The position numbers were made by a program, and so were the translations under genes. Shown piece after piece: positions 12,004 through 19,260 of a stretch of 45,357 nt of DNA. The notes below the pieces were generated by a model, which worked only from the letters and a program-made list of their open reading frames with translations, was not told the origin of the DNA and searched no databases. The stretch spans positions 1 to 45,357 of the forward strand of contig NZ_WTEX01000019.1 in assembly GCF_009795845.1 (NCBI RefSeq), in the 5' to 3' direction. The DNA is from Gilliamella sp. Lep-s35 (GTDB taxonomy: Bacteria; Pseudomonadota; Gammaproteobacteria; Enterobacterales; Orbaceae). Each line of letters opens with the position of its first letter. Within the stretch, counting starts at the first letter, position 1.

Positions 12004-12834
12004 CTTATATTTTTGATTCCTTGTTTCAGTGGATACTTGGGATTAGATACTCTACTGAAATTGTATAATCATGAGAGTGATAATATCATATCAGGTATAT
12101 TTTCAATTACATCTCACTCAATTGTAGTTATTTTATTAACATATTTATGTATCCGCTATTTCCGCTATATTTACCGCTTTGAACTATTTACCATCCGCCA
12201 TATTCGGGTACGATTTAATCGAATTACAAGGCAAGTGTATATTCAGCGCCCTAAATATTGTGGTGGCACAGTGGTATTTAAGTGGGAACATATTATGCCT
12301 GCTAACTTCGGCGAAACTGGCTGAGATATGGGTGGCACCAATATGGTTAACCTAATGACCTTTCCCCCATATAAAACTGGCTTTCCGGTTGCTCAATCAG
12401 TCGGCATTGGCAAAAATACTTATAATGCCCAAGATTATAAAGACGAATGGGAATTTATTCTCCGGTATATGGAGCACGGCCCCGAAAACTTGCCAAAACC
12501 ACGCCTAAGCACCCATTTACCCATGCCTTTTCATGGCTTTAAGGGGCATATAAAGCCCATGATTCATGCAGCTAAAAATGCCCCAACGGCATGGGTGTAT
12601 TTACTGCTTATTCCTGTATTTTTAATTTTATTACCGTTTTACACTATCGGCTACTTTATTTCGGAATGCCTGTGTTGGCAACCTCGATGGCCAAAAGTTA
12701 TACGCCAAGCTGGTAAAGTGGGCAAACCGATCCCTAAAGAAACCACCTTAGCTGACTATCCCCCTAACATACAGCAAGCCCTATTAGATAGCCGTGATCC
12801 TCGCCAAAAAAGTGGACAAAAGTCACCTCTATGA
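12004..12834 (+). pseudogene. broken DUF6708-like membrane protein gene
   Basis: Two frames (12004-12321 and 12325-12834) are in the same phase, separated only by TGA 12322-12324 in the context NFGETG-stop-DMGGTNMV. Read through, they encode about 275 residues with hydrophobic helices near residues 30-50 (SIVVILLTYLCIRYF) and 200-220 (WVYLLLIPVFLILLPFYTIG). The pattern FNRITRQVYIQRP, then VVFKWEHI, then a C-terminal PPNIQQALL resembles DUF6708 proteins often found near type VI secretion effectors; this is from memory and not certain. An upstream in-frame stop at 12001-12003 and the lack of a good start suggest 5' truncation, and the 3' end runs into the insertion element. Confidence 0.5.
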
Positions 12835-12864
12835 TATAAACAAAAATCATAGGAGACAAATATT

Positions 12865-13146
12865 ATGGTCAAAAAATTTAGTATCGAATTCAAACAACAA
12901 TCAGTGGATTATGCGTTATCTAATGCACACCTTTCTATCAGCGAACTTGCCAACCATCTAGGTGTGGGTAAATCAACCCTAGATAAATGGATTAGGCAAC
13001 TTTCCCCGAATAAAACCAGCCGTCGAGAGTTAACCGCTGAGCAACAGCGGATTATGGCGTTAGAAAAAGAGATTAAAGAACTGAAAATGGCTAATGATAT
13101 ACTAAAAAAGGCGCATGTGTACTTCATCAACAATCCAAGTCGATGA
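12865..13146 (+). CDS. IS3-family OrfA (transposase N-terminal HTH protein)
   Basis: Encodes 93 residues. FSIEFKQQSVDYALSN followed by SISELANHLGVGKSTLDKWI is the HTH_Tnp_1 helix-turn-helix that binds IS ends. A leucine-rich coiled segment (LEKEIKELKMANDILKKA) follows. An AAAAAAG slippery heptamer at 13104-13110 is where the family makes the OrfAB fusion by -1 frameshifting. OrfA itself looks intact, but its partner is broken. Confidence 0.85.
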   Translation: MVKKFSIEFKQQSVDYALSNAHLSISELANHLGVGKSTLDKWIRQLSPNKTSRRELTAEQQRIMALEKEIKELKMANDILKKAHVYFINNPSR

Positions 13147-14031
13147 AGTACGCTTATATGAAAAATCATTTAACCTGCTATCCCGTTACTAGGATATGCT
13201 CATTACTTGGTGTCAGTTCATCGGGTTATTATGCTTGGTTAAAAAAAGCAAACAAATCAGCTAAACTCAGCGAGTATATCCAAAAGCAGTATTGGCAACA
13301 TAAAGCTCGTTTGGGTGCGCCAAGCCTGCTTCATGATGCAAGGGAAGCGGGCTATCAAGTTTCAGAAAGGACAATTAGCCGTGTTTTGTAACAATGGGGA
13401 TTACCTAGTTTAAGATTGCATAGTAAAGCAGCACGTAAATTCAAGTATAAAACAGACACGGCTCATCGCAATATTGTGCCCAACACGTTAGATAGGCAAT
13501 TTAACCCTGATAAGCCTAATAAAACATGGGTAACCGATATTACTTATATTAAAACGGGTGAAGGTTGGTTATATTTGTCGGTGATTATCGATTTATATGG
13601 ACGAAAAGTGATTGCTAGGCAAACGAGTCTCTACATAGACCGCCATTTAGTGTGTAATACATTAAAACAAGCTTTATTTCGGCGTCACATTTCCTAAAAA
13701 TGTACTCATTCATAGTGACCAAGGAAGCCAATATTGCAGTGCTGATTTCAAGCAATTATTGTTACAATATGGGCTAAGGCAAAGCATGAGTCGAAGAGGC
13801 AACTGCTTTGATAATGCGGTTGTTGAGAGTTTTTTTCATACACTCAAAACACATATTATTCATGACTGTTACTACAAAACGAGGAAGCAGGCTAATAAAG
13901 CACTATTTGAATATATTGAAATCTATTATAATCGGATACGCCGTCATTCAGCCAATGGCTAGGTATCACCGCAGCAATATGAACAACAATATTACCAAAA
14001 CGAAAAAATGATAGAGGTGGGCACTGTCTAA
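13143..14031 (+). pseudogene. IS3-family OrfB transposase, inactivated
   Basis: The rve/DDE integrase part of the IS. Reading starts MKYAYMKNHLTCYPVTRIC with SSSGYYAWLKKA. All three catalytic regions remain: WVTDITYI (first Asp), VLIHSDQGSQY (second Asp) and NAVVESFFHTLKT (Glu). The frame has three lesions: TAA at 13389-13391, a one-base insertion in a T-run near 13677-13680 (frame changes from FRRHIS to GVTFPKNV), and TAG at 13960-13962 just before VSPQQYEQQ. The three lesions point to an old insertion that cannot move by itself. Confidence 0.85.
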
Positions 14032-14301
14032 TATTTTGGCGAGGATCACCGTTTGCAATGGTGTGTGCGTGATGAAAAAACAGGAAAGCTCGTTGATTAT
14101 GGAAATTCATAACATAAAAACATTTTTTAAAATAATAACAACAGGATTTAAAACCTATAGAAATCCCTCGCATTTTTTACAGTAATTTAAAAAATTGCAG
14201 TAATAAACATAAAAAACAAAATTAACGCCCGATAGGGCACTTATCTGTTATAGGTAGATACTGTCTAATATTTTAACAAGGATCGATCTACGATTTCCTT
14301 T
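14032..14301. other. flank between IS and CRISPR array: gene scrap and second IS-end relic
   Basis: No intact gene. A frame through 14039-14113 reads GEDHRLQWCVRDEKTG and ends at TAA, which could be the 3' end of the gene hit by the IS, but I cannot name it. At 14260-14284 ACTGTCTAATATTTT followed by AACAAGGATC nearly repeats the right IS end at 14023-14047 (GGCGAGGATC there). It stops 17 bases before the first CRISPR repeat, so a second, related IS end appears to have reached the trailing side of the array. Confidence 0.5.
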
Positions 14302-15950
14302 TTTCTAAACTGCCTACACGGCAGTGAACAATAGCGTAGAATTAAATGAGCTATTTGTTGCTTTCTAAACTGCCTACACGGCAGTGAACATTATTTTGTA
14401 CTGCTTTTTTATAATCAGACTTTTCTAAACTGCCTACACGGCAGTGAACGCAACGTGTTGCTGGTGGGCACGTTGTTGATATTTCTAAACTGCCTACACG
14501 GCAGTGAACAGTAATATTAAAAAAATAAATAAAAATGGTTTTTTCTAAACTGCCTACACGGCAGTGAACATGATTTAGAAAATCTCTTTTTTCATCCTGT
14601 GTTTCTAAACTGCCTACACGGCAGTGAACTATACACAGCGTAACACTCGCCGACGTGCCGCTTTCTAAACTGCCTACACGGCAGTGAACCAAATGGTGGC
14701 AAAGCAGATTAAAGCGGAAATTTTCTAAACTGCCTACACGGCAGTGAACTAGCACCCAATTTATAACGCCTACCCTTATATTTTCTAAACTGCCTACACG
14801 GCAGTGAACCGTATTATGTTTTTAATGCTCAAGATGTCGAGTTTCTAAACTGCCTACACGGCAGTGAACCGGTCCAATTAATGTTGTCTGGGTCTTTTAT
14901 TTTTCTAAACTGCCTACACGGCAGTGAACGTTGGACAATAGTTGACGTATTCGGCGGTTCATTTCTAAACTGCCTACACGGCAGTGAACATCAAGAAGCA
15001 ATAGCAATTCTAATGCCAGTAATTTCTAAACTGCCTACACGGCAGTGAACGATCCTATTGGTCTTGATTATTGGACCGGCGATTTCTAAACTGCCTACAC
15101 GGCAGTGAACATCTTCTTCCAAATAATTTTAGTGCGAAATCATTTCTAAACTGCCTACACGGCAGTGAACTTTCGATATATCCGTTAATGTTGCCCACAT
15201 GCTTTCTAAACTGCCTACACGGCAGTGAACAATAAAGCAATTGAGAAAGCTATTTTAATTACTTTCTAAACTGCCTACACGGCAGTGAACGACGTTATTC
15301 TCATCAATTACCCCTCTTTCTTTTTCTAAACTGCCTACACGGCAGTGAACGTCCCGCTGCAAGTTCAATTGATTTGAAATATTTTCTAAACTGCCTACAC
15401 GGCAGTGAACGGAGCGAATACGGCAAAAATCAAGCATGAAATTTTCTAAACTGCCTACACGGCAGTGAACACAATTAATTTACATAAAAAAGCCACTAAT
15501 TATTTCTAAACTGCCTACACGGCAGTGAACGTTTGCTCCACCGCTCAACTGCTTTGTTTGTCTTTCTAAACTGCCTACACGGCAGTGAACTTTAAGTGGG
15601 AGCGTGCTCCCACCCCCTTATATTTCTAAACTGCCTACACGGCAGTGAACAAAGAAAAGCTCGTTTCTGGTGAGTTAATCATTTTCTAAACTGCCTACAC
15701 GGCAGTGAACGAGGCTCGTTATTTGGCTGTGTTAGTGATGCATTTCTAAACTGCCTACACGGCAGTGAACTCAACTGTATCACTGATAAAAAACATGTAC
15801 TATTTCTAAACTGCCTACACGGCAGTGAACGTCGAGCATGTGATTGAGACCTTGAGGACAGTTTTCTAAACTGCCTACACGGCAGTGAACAGAGCCAATA
15901 CCAACCGTTAATATGTTAGCTGTTTCTAAACTGCCTACACGGCAGTGAAC
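14302..15950 (-). CRISPR. type I-F CRISPR array, 28 repeats and 27 spacers
   Basis: The 28-nt repeat, on this strand beginning TTTCTAAACTGCC and ending GGCAGTGAAC, starts at 14302 and recurs every 60 bases to 15923-15950. Spacers are 32 nt except the one at 14990-15022, which is 33. The complement begins GTTCACTGCC and ends with AGAAA, with the internal palindrome CTGCC/GGCAG. This is the I-F (Ypest) repeat, transcribed on the minus strand, so the leader and newest spacers are at the high-coordinate end. By eye all 28 repeats are identical, including the trailing one. No cas gene lies in the window; Cas1, Cas2-3, Csy1-3 and Cas6f would have to be encoded elsewhere. Confidence 0.97.
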
Positions 15951-16100
15951 TAGAAGCTAATATACTATCAATATAGTATGTAAAAAGGCAAATAGGTATT
16001 TAGTTTTTAAAAACCCTTTTTTTAGAGATAAATTTAATCTATTGATTTTATTAACTTTTAAAATACAGCTAAAAAAAGGGTTTTTGTTTTTAGATTTTGT
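15951..16100 (-). promoter_or_regulatory. CRISPR leader region
   Basis: AT-rich, non-coding sequence adjoining the leader-proximal repeat. It contains a 7+7 inverted repeat (ATACTAT-CAAT-ATAGTAT, 15962-15979) and a perfect 17-bp inverted repeat, 16009-16025 with 16069-16085 (AAAAACCCTTTTTTTAG and complement), around a 43-base AT-rich centre. Position and composition fit an I-F leader that drives pre-crRNA transcription leftward and marks the integration end. I cannot fix an exact promoter. From 16101 to 16294 I see only AT-rich sequence that must hold the hsd promoter. Confidence 0.55.
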
Positions 16101-16310
16101 TGCTTTGTTATTTCTTAATATTTCCCAAGTTTAAAATTTAAAATACCCATTGGCTGAGTTTTTAATAAACGCCCCAGATGGAAAAATAACAACAAATCAG
16201 CTATGCTATAACACCTATAACAGGTAGCTATAAAATGGCTAATATGGAAGTAAAAATTAGTTACCTTCTAATTAGGCAGCACCTATTTTTATTTAGGAAT
16301 TTTGAAAAAT

Positions 16311-17876
16311 ATGACATCTAATAACGCTAAATCAATTACCGAAACGCAACAACGCGATCAACTACAACGCCAAATATGGAAAATTGCCGACGAAGTCCGT
16401 GGTGCGGTCGATGGTTGGGATTTTAAACAGTATGTACTTGGTTCTTTGTTTTATCGCTTTATTAGTGAGAATTTTGCCAATTATATTCAAGCTGGCGATG
16501 AGAGTATCGACTACAGCGCATTACCGGATGATGTTATTACCGATGAAATTAAAAAAGACGCAATAAAAACCAAAGGCTATTTTATTTATCCTAGCCAACT
16601 ATTTTGTAAAATTGTAGCGGAAGCTAATACCAATCCAAGTTTAAATACTGACTTGGCTAATATTTTTAATGCGATTGAAAGCTCAGCTATTGGCTATCCT
16701 TCAGAAAGTGATATTAAAGGATTATTTGCCGATTTTGATACCACTAGTAACCGATTAGGTAATACGGTTGCCGATAAAAACAAACGGTTAGCTGCAGTAC
16801 TTAATGGGGTGGCCGAGCTTGATTTTGGCGATTTTGCAGACCATAAAATCGATCTGTTTGGCGATGCTTATGAGTATTTGATTTCTAATTATGCCTCGAA
16901 CGCCGGTAAATCGGGAGGCGAGTTTTTTACCCCGCCGAATGTGTCCAGGCTGATCTCACAACTCGCCTTACATAATCAAAAAAAGGTCAATAAAATCTAT
17001 GATCCGGCAGCAGGATCGGGCTCTTTATTGTTACAGGCGAAAAAACAATTTGACGAACATATTATTGAGGATGGATTCTTCGGTCAAGAGATTAATCATA
17101 CCACCTATAACCTTGCTCGAATGAATATGTTTTTACACAATATCAACTATGATAAATTTGAAATTGCCTTAGGGGACACGCTACTTAATCCAAAATTTGG
17201 CGACGAAAAGCCATTTGATGCCATTGTTTCTAATCCACCTTATTCAATTAAATGGATTGGCAGTGATGATCCAACCTTAATCAATGATGACCGATACGCA
17301 CCTGCCGGTGTGCTGGCACCCAAATCGAAAGCTGATTTTGCCTTTATTATGCATGCATTAAGTTACCTGTCCGATCGCGGTCGTGCGGCAATTGTTACCT
17401 TTCCGGGGATCTTTTATCGTGGCGGTGCAGAACAAAAAATTCGCAAATATTTGGTCGACAATCATTATGTTGAAACCGTAATATCGCTCGCACCCAACTT
17501 ATTTTATGGCACCTCGATTGCGGTTAATATTCTGGTGCTTGCTAAAAATAAAACCGTCAAAACGACACAATTTATTGATGCCAGCAAACTGTTTAAAAAA
17601 GAGACCAATAATAGTGTGCTCACTGATGAACATATTCAACAAATTATGCAAGTATTTGCTAGCAAGCAAGATATCGAATATTTTGCCAAATCGGTTGATA
17701 ATCAAACCATTGCCGACAATGATTATAATTTAGCGGTCAGTTCGTATGTCGAAGCCGAAGATACCCGTGAAGTGATTGATATCAAACAGCTTAATGCTAA
17801 CATTGCCGAAACGGTAAAAAAAATAAACACACTTCGTGCTGATATAGATGAAATAATTAAAGAGATTGAAGCATGA
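16311..17876 (+). CDS. hsdM: type I restriction-modification DNA methyltransferase subunit HsdM
   Basis: Encodes 521 residues; methylates adenine at the site chosen by HsdS and is part of the M2S methylase and R2M2S endonuclease. ATG 16311 is chosen because AGGAA lies at 16295-16299; a TTG at 16302 is too close to it. The N-terminal helical HsdM domain ([20 protein letters not shown]) is followed by the methylase: SAM motif [11 protein letters not shown] at Asp231 and catalytic NPPY at Asn308. [14 protein letters not shown] is the typical pre-motif region. The operon order and the HsdS type indicate subfamily IC (EcoR124/EcoprrI). The stop overlaps the next ATG (ATGA). Confidence 0.95.
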   Translation: MTSNNAKSITETQQRDQLQRQIWKIADEVRGAVDGWDFKQYVLGSLFYRFISENFANYIQAGDESIDYSALPDDVITDEIKKDAIKTKGYFIYPSQLFCKIVAEANTNPSLNTDLANIFNAIESSAIGYPSESDIKGLFADFDTTSNRLGNTVADKNKRLAAVLNGVAELDFGDFADHKIDLFGDAYEYLISNYASNAGKSGGEFFTPPNVSRLISQLALHNQKKVNKIYDPAAGSGSLLLQAKKQFDEHIIEDGFFGQEINHTTYNLARMNMFLHNINYDKFEIALGDTLLNPKFGDEKPFDAIVSNPPYSIKWIGSDDPTLINDDRYAPAGVLAPKSKADFAFIMHALSYLSDRGRAAIVTFPGIFYRGGAEQKIRKYLVDNHYVETVISLAPNLFYGTSIAVNILVLAKNKTVKTTQFIDASKLFKKETNNSVLTDEHIQQIMQVFASKQDIEYFAKSVDNQTIADNDYNLAVSSYVEAEDTREVIDIKQLNANIAETVKKINTLRADIDEIIKEIEA

Positions 17877-18049
17877 GTAATGATCATATCCTTATTTACC
17901 AGGATAATAACCAATCAATTCGCGTTGAGGCTCGCTTTAAAGGTGCAACTGTTCGGAAAATCCGAACAGTTCAACCACAGAGCTCATGCAATGTTTCCAG
18001 TGGGGGTAGAAATATCTTATCTGAAAACCATCAATGTATTAGCAAATAA
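17873..18049 (+). pseudogene. rhuM-like remnant between hsdM and hsdS
   Basis: A 58-codon frame starting in an ATGA overlap with hsdM. Its first 30 residues (ILIYQDNNQSIRVEARFKGATV) resemble the N-terminus of RhuM/virulence-RhuM proteins, often found inside type I loci; there the next residues would be the WLTQ helix. Here the sequence instead meets a hairpin and becomes unrelated. Another frame over 17970-18074 reads HRAHAMFPVGVEISYLKTINV, unassigned, so the insert is probably a deletion product of one or two genes. Identification is by recall, hence moderate confidence. Confidence 0.45.
17947..17971. repeat. 11-bp perfect hairpin within the rhuM-like remnant
   Basis: AACTGTTCGGA (17947-17957) and TCCGAACAGTT (17961-17971) are perfect complements around AAA. 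No T-run follows on the + strand, so it is not a standard terminator. It lies where the RhuM similarity ends, so it may mark a deletion or small insertion junction. Confidence 0.6.
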
Positions 18050-18073
18050 AGCGAAACAGGAAAGCCGCAAAAA

Positions 18074-19234
18074 ATGAATGATAGACTAAATATGCAAAAT
18101 AGTATCGCGAAATTACTTGATGGGGTAGTGGTTGAGTGGAAACCATTAGGTAAATTACTTATACGCACAAAAGGAACAAAAATTACAGCAAGTCAAATGA
18201 AGGAACTACATAAAGATGATGCACCATTAAAGATTTTTGCTGGTGGTAAAACATTTGCTTTAGTCAATTTTGACGATATATCCGAAAAAGATATCAATCG
18301 AGAACCGTCTATTATTGTAAAATCTCGCGGTATCATTGAATTTGAATACTACGATAAACCATTCTCTCATAAAAATGAAATGTGGTCATATCACTCCAAA
18401 GATAAACAGATTAATATCAAATATGTTTACTATTTTTTAAAAACTAAAGAACTACATTTTCAAAATATTGGCAGCAAAATGCAAATGCCACAGATTGCGA
18501 CACCAGATACGGATAAATTTGAAATCCCCATTCCCTCTCTACACGTTCAAACCGAAATAGTCCGTATTTTAGACACATTTACAGCCCTAACAGCAGAGCT
18601 AACAGCAGAGCTTACCGCACGGAGAAAACAATACAACTATTATCGTGATCAATTGTTGTCCTTTCAAGAGGATGAGGTTGAGTGGAAGGCTTTAGGGGAA
18701 ATTCTTCATCGAACCAAAGGCGCAAAAATCACTGCATCTAAAATGAAAGAAATTCATAAAAATAATGCACCATTAAAGATTTTTGCTGGTGGAAAAACAT
18801 TTGCTTTAGTCAATTTTGACGATATACCCGAAAAAGATATTAATCGAGAACCGTCTATTATTGTAAAATCTCGCGGTATCATTGAATTTGAATATTACGA
18901 TAAACCATTTTCCCATAAAAATGAAATGTGGTCATACCATTCTAAAGATGGGAATATTAATATCAAATATGTTTACTATTTTTTAAAAACTAAAGAACTA
19001 CATTTTCAAAATATTGGTAGTAAAATGCAAATGCCACAGATTGCGACACCAGATACGGATAAATTTGTTATACCAATTCCATCGCTCAGTATTCAAAACA
19101 GAATTGTCGAAATCCTAGATAAATTTGATGCGCTTACTAACTCAATCACCGAGGGTTTACCGCGTGAGATTGCCTTACGCCAAAAACAATATGAATATTA
19201 TCGGAATTTGTTATTAGACTTTCCGAAAGAGTAA
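18074..19234 (+). CDS. hsdS: type I restriction specificity subunit HsdS with duplicated target-recognition domain
   Basis: Encodes 386 residues. Layout: TRD1 (about 20-155), central conserved region (about 156-195, IVRILDTFTALTAELTAEL then RRKQYNYYRDQLLSF), TRD2 (about 202-337), distal conserved region (IVEILDKFDALTNSI and RQKQYEYYRNLLLDF). Residues 50-149 and 232-331 are nearly identical, differing at three positions by my reading (Ser/Pro, Lys/Gly, Gln/Asn). Normal HsdS proteins have two different TRDs, each reading one half of an asymmetric split site; two equal TRDs should read a palindromic split site. The TAELTAEL segment is the EcoR124-type spacer that sets the gap length. It lies between the rhuM remnant and prrC. 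Confidence 0.95.
   Translation: MNDRLNMQNSIAKLLDGVVVEWKPLGKLLIRTKGTKITASQMKELHKDDAPLKIFAGGKTFALVNFDDISEKDINREPSIIVKSRGIIEFEYYDKPFSHKNEMWSYHSKDKQINIKYVYYFLKTKELHFQNIGSKMQMPQIATPDTDKFEIPIPSLHVQTEIVRILDTFTALTAELTAELTARRKQYNYYRDQLLSFQEDEVEWKALGEILHRTKGAKITASKMKEIHKNNAPLKIFAGGKTFALVNFDDIPEKDINREPSIIVKSRGIIEFEYYDKPFSHKNEMWSYHSKDGNINIKYVYYFLKTKELHFQNIGSKMQMPQIATPDTDKFVIPIPSLSIQNRIVEILDKFDALTNSITEGLPREIALRQKQYEYYRNLLLDFPKE
18221..18520 (+). repeat. intragenic direct repeat in hsdS, copy 1 (TRD1)
   Basis: A 300-base segment repeated at 18767-19066, 546 bases (182 codons) downstream and in frame. I count about 16 differences, mostly silent third-position changes plus one clustered block (GATAAACAG against GATGGGAAT). 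Confidence 0.9.
18587..18610 (+). repeat. 12-bp tandem repeat encoding TAEL units
   Basis: CTAACAGCAGAG occurs twice in tandem (18587-18598, 18599-18610) and encodes LTAE-LTAE, followed by a diverged third unit (CTTACCGCACGG). In EcoR124I and EcoR124/3 two against three TAEL units change the recognition gap from six to seven bases. The present copy number corresponds to the two-unit form. Confidence 0.85.
18767..19066 (+). repeat. intragenic direct repeat in hsdS, copy 2 (TRD2)
   Basis: Second copy of the 300-base TRD segment, about 95% identical to 18221-18520 by hand count. Outside these limits the two halves of hsdS diverge quickly, as expected for independent conserved regions. Confidence 0.9.
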
Positions 19235-19260
19235 GAATCATAAGGTAGAGTTATAAAAAG

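Larger units (their letters stand above)
12794..14049 (+). mobile_element. degenerate IS3-family insertion sequence
   Basis: An orfA/orfB pair is bounded by inverted repeats: 12813-12835 and 14008-14030 match in 16 of 23 positions, ending in ACCTCTAT on the inner side. Immediately outside, 12794-12809 (GTGATCCTCGCCAAAA) is a perfect 16-bp inverted match to 14034-14049. The two blocks stay in register without gaps, giving a 42-base imperfect terminal repeat. No target duplication is visible at either boundary. The transposase is inactivated by two stop codons and a frameshift. Confidence 0.8.

Noticed and set aside
12813-14030. Target-site duplication around the IS
   Set aside because: No matching direct repeat of 2-5 bases flanks either the inner (12813/14030) or outer (12794/14049) boundaries.
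14351-15437. Minus-strand open frames repeating VHCRVGSLE or SSLPCRQFR
   Set aside because: They are translations of the CRISPR repeats, whose 60-base period keeps frames open; no protein is implied.
14302-15950. Self-targeting spacers
   Set aside because: Reading the spacers against recognisable parts of the window gave no match, but this was by eye only; a genome-wide search would be needed to exclude it.
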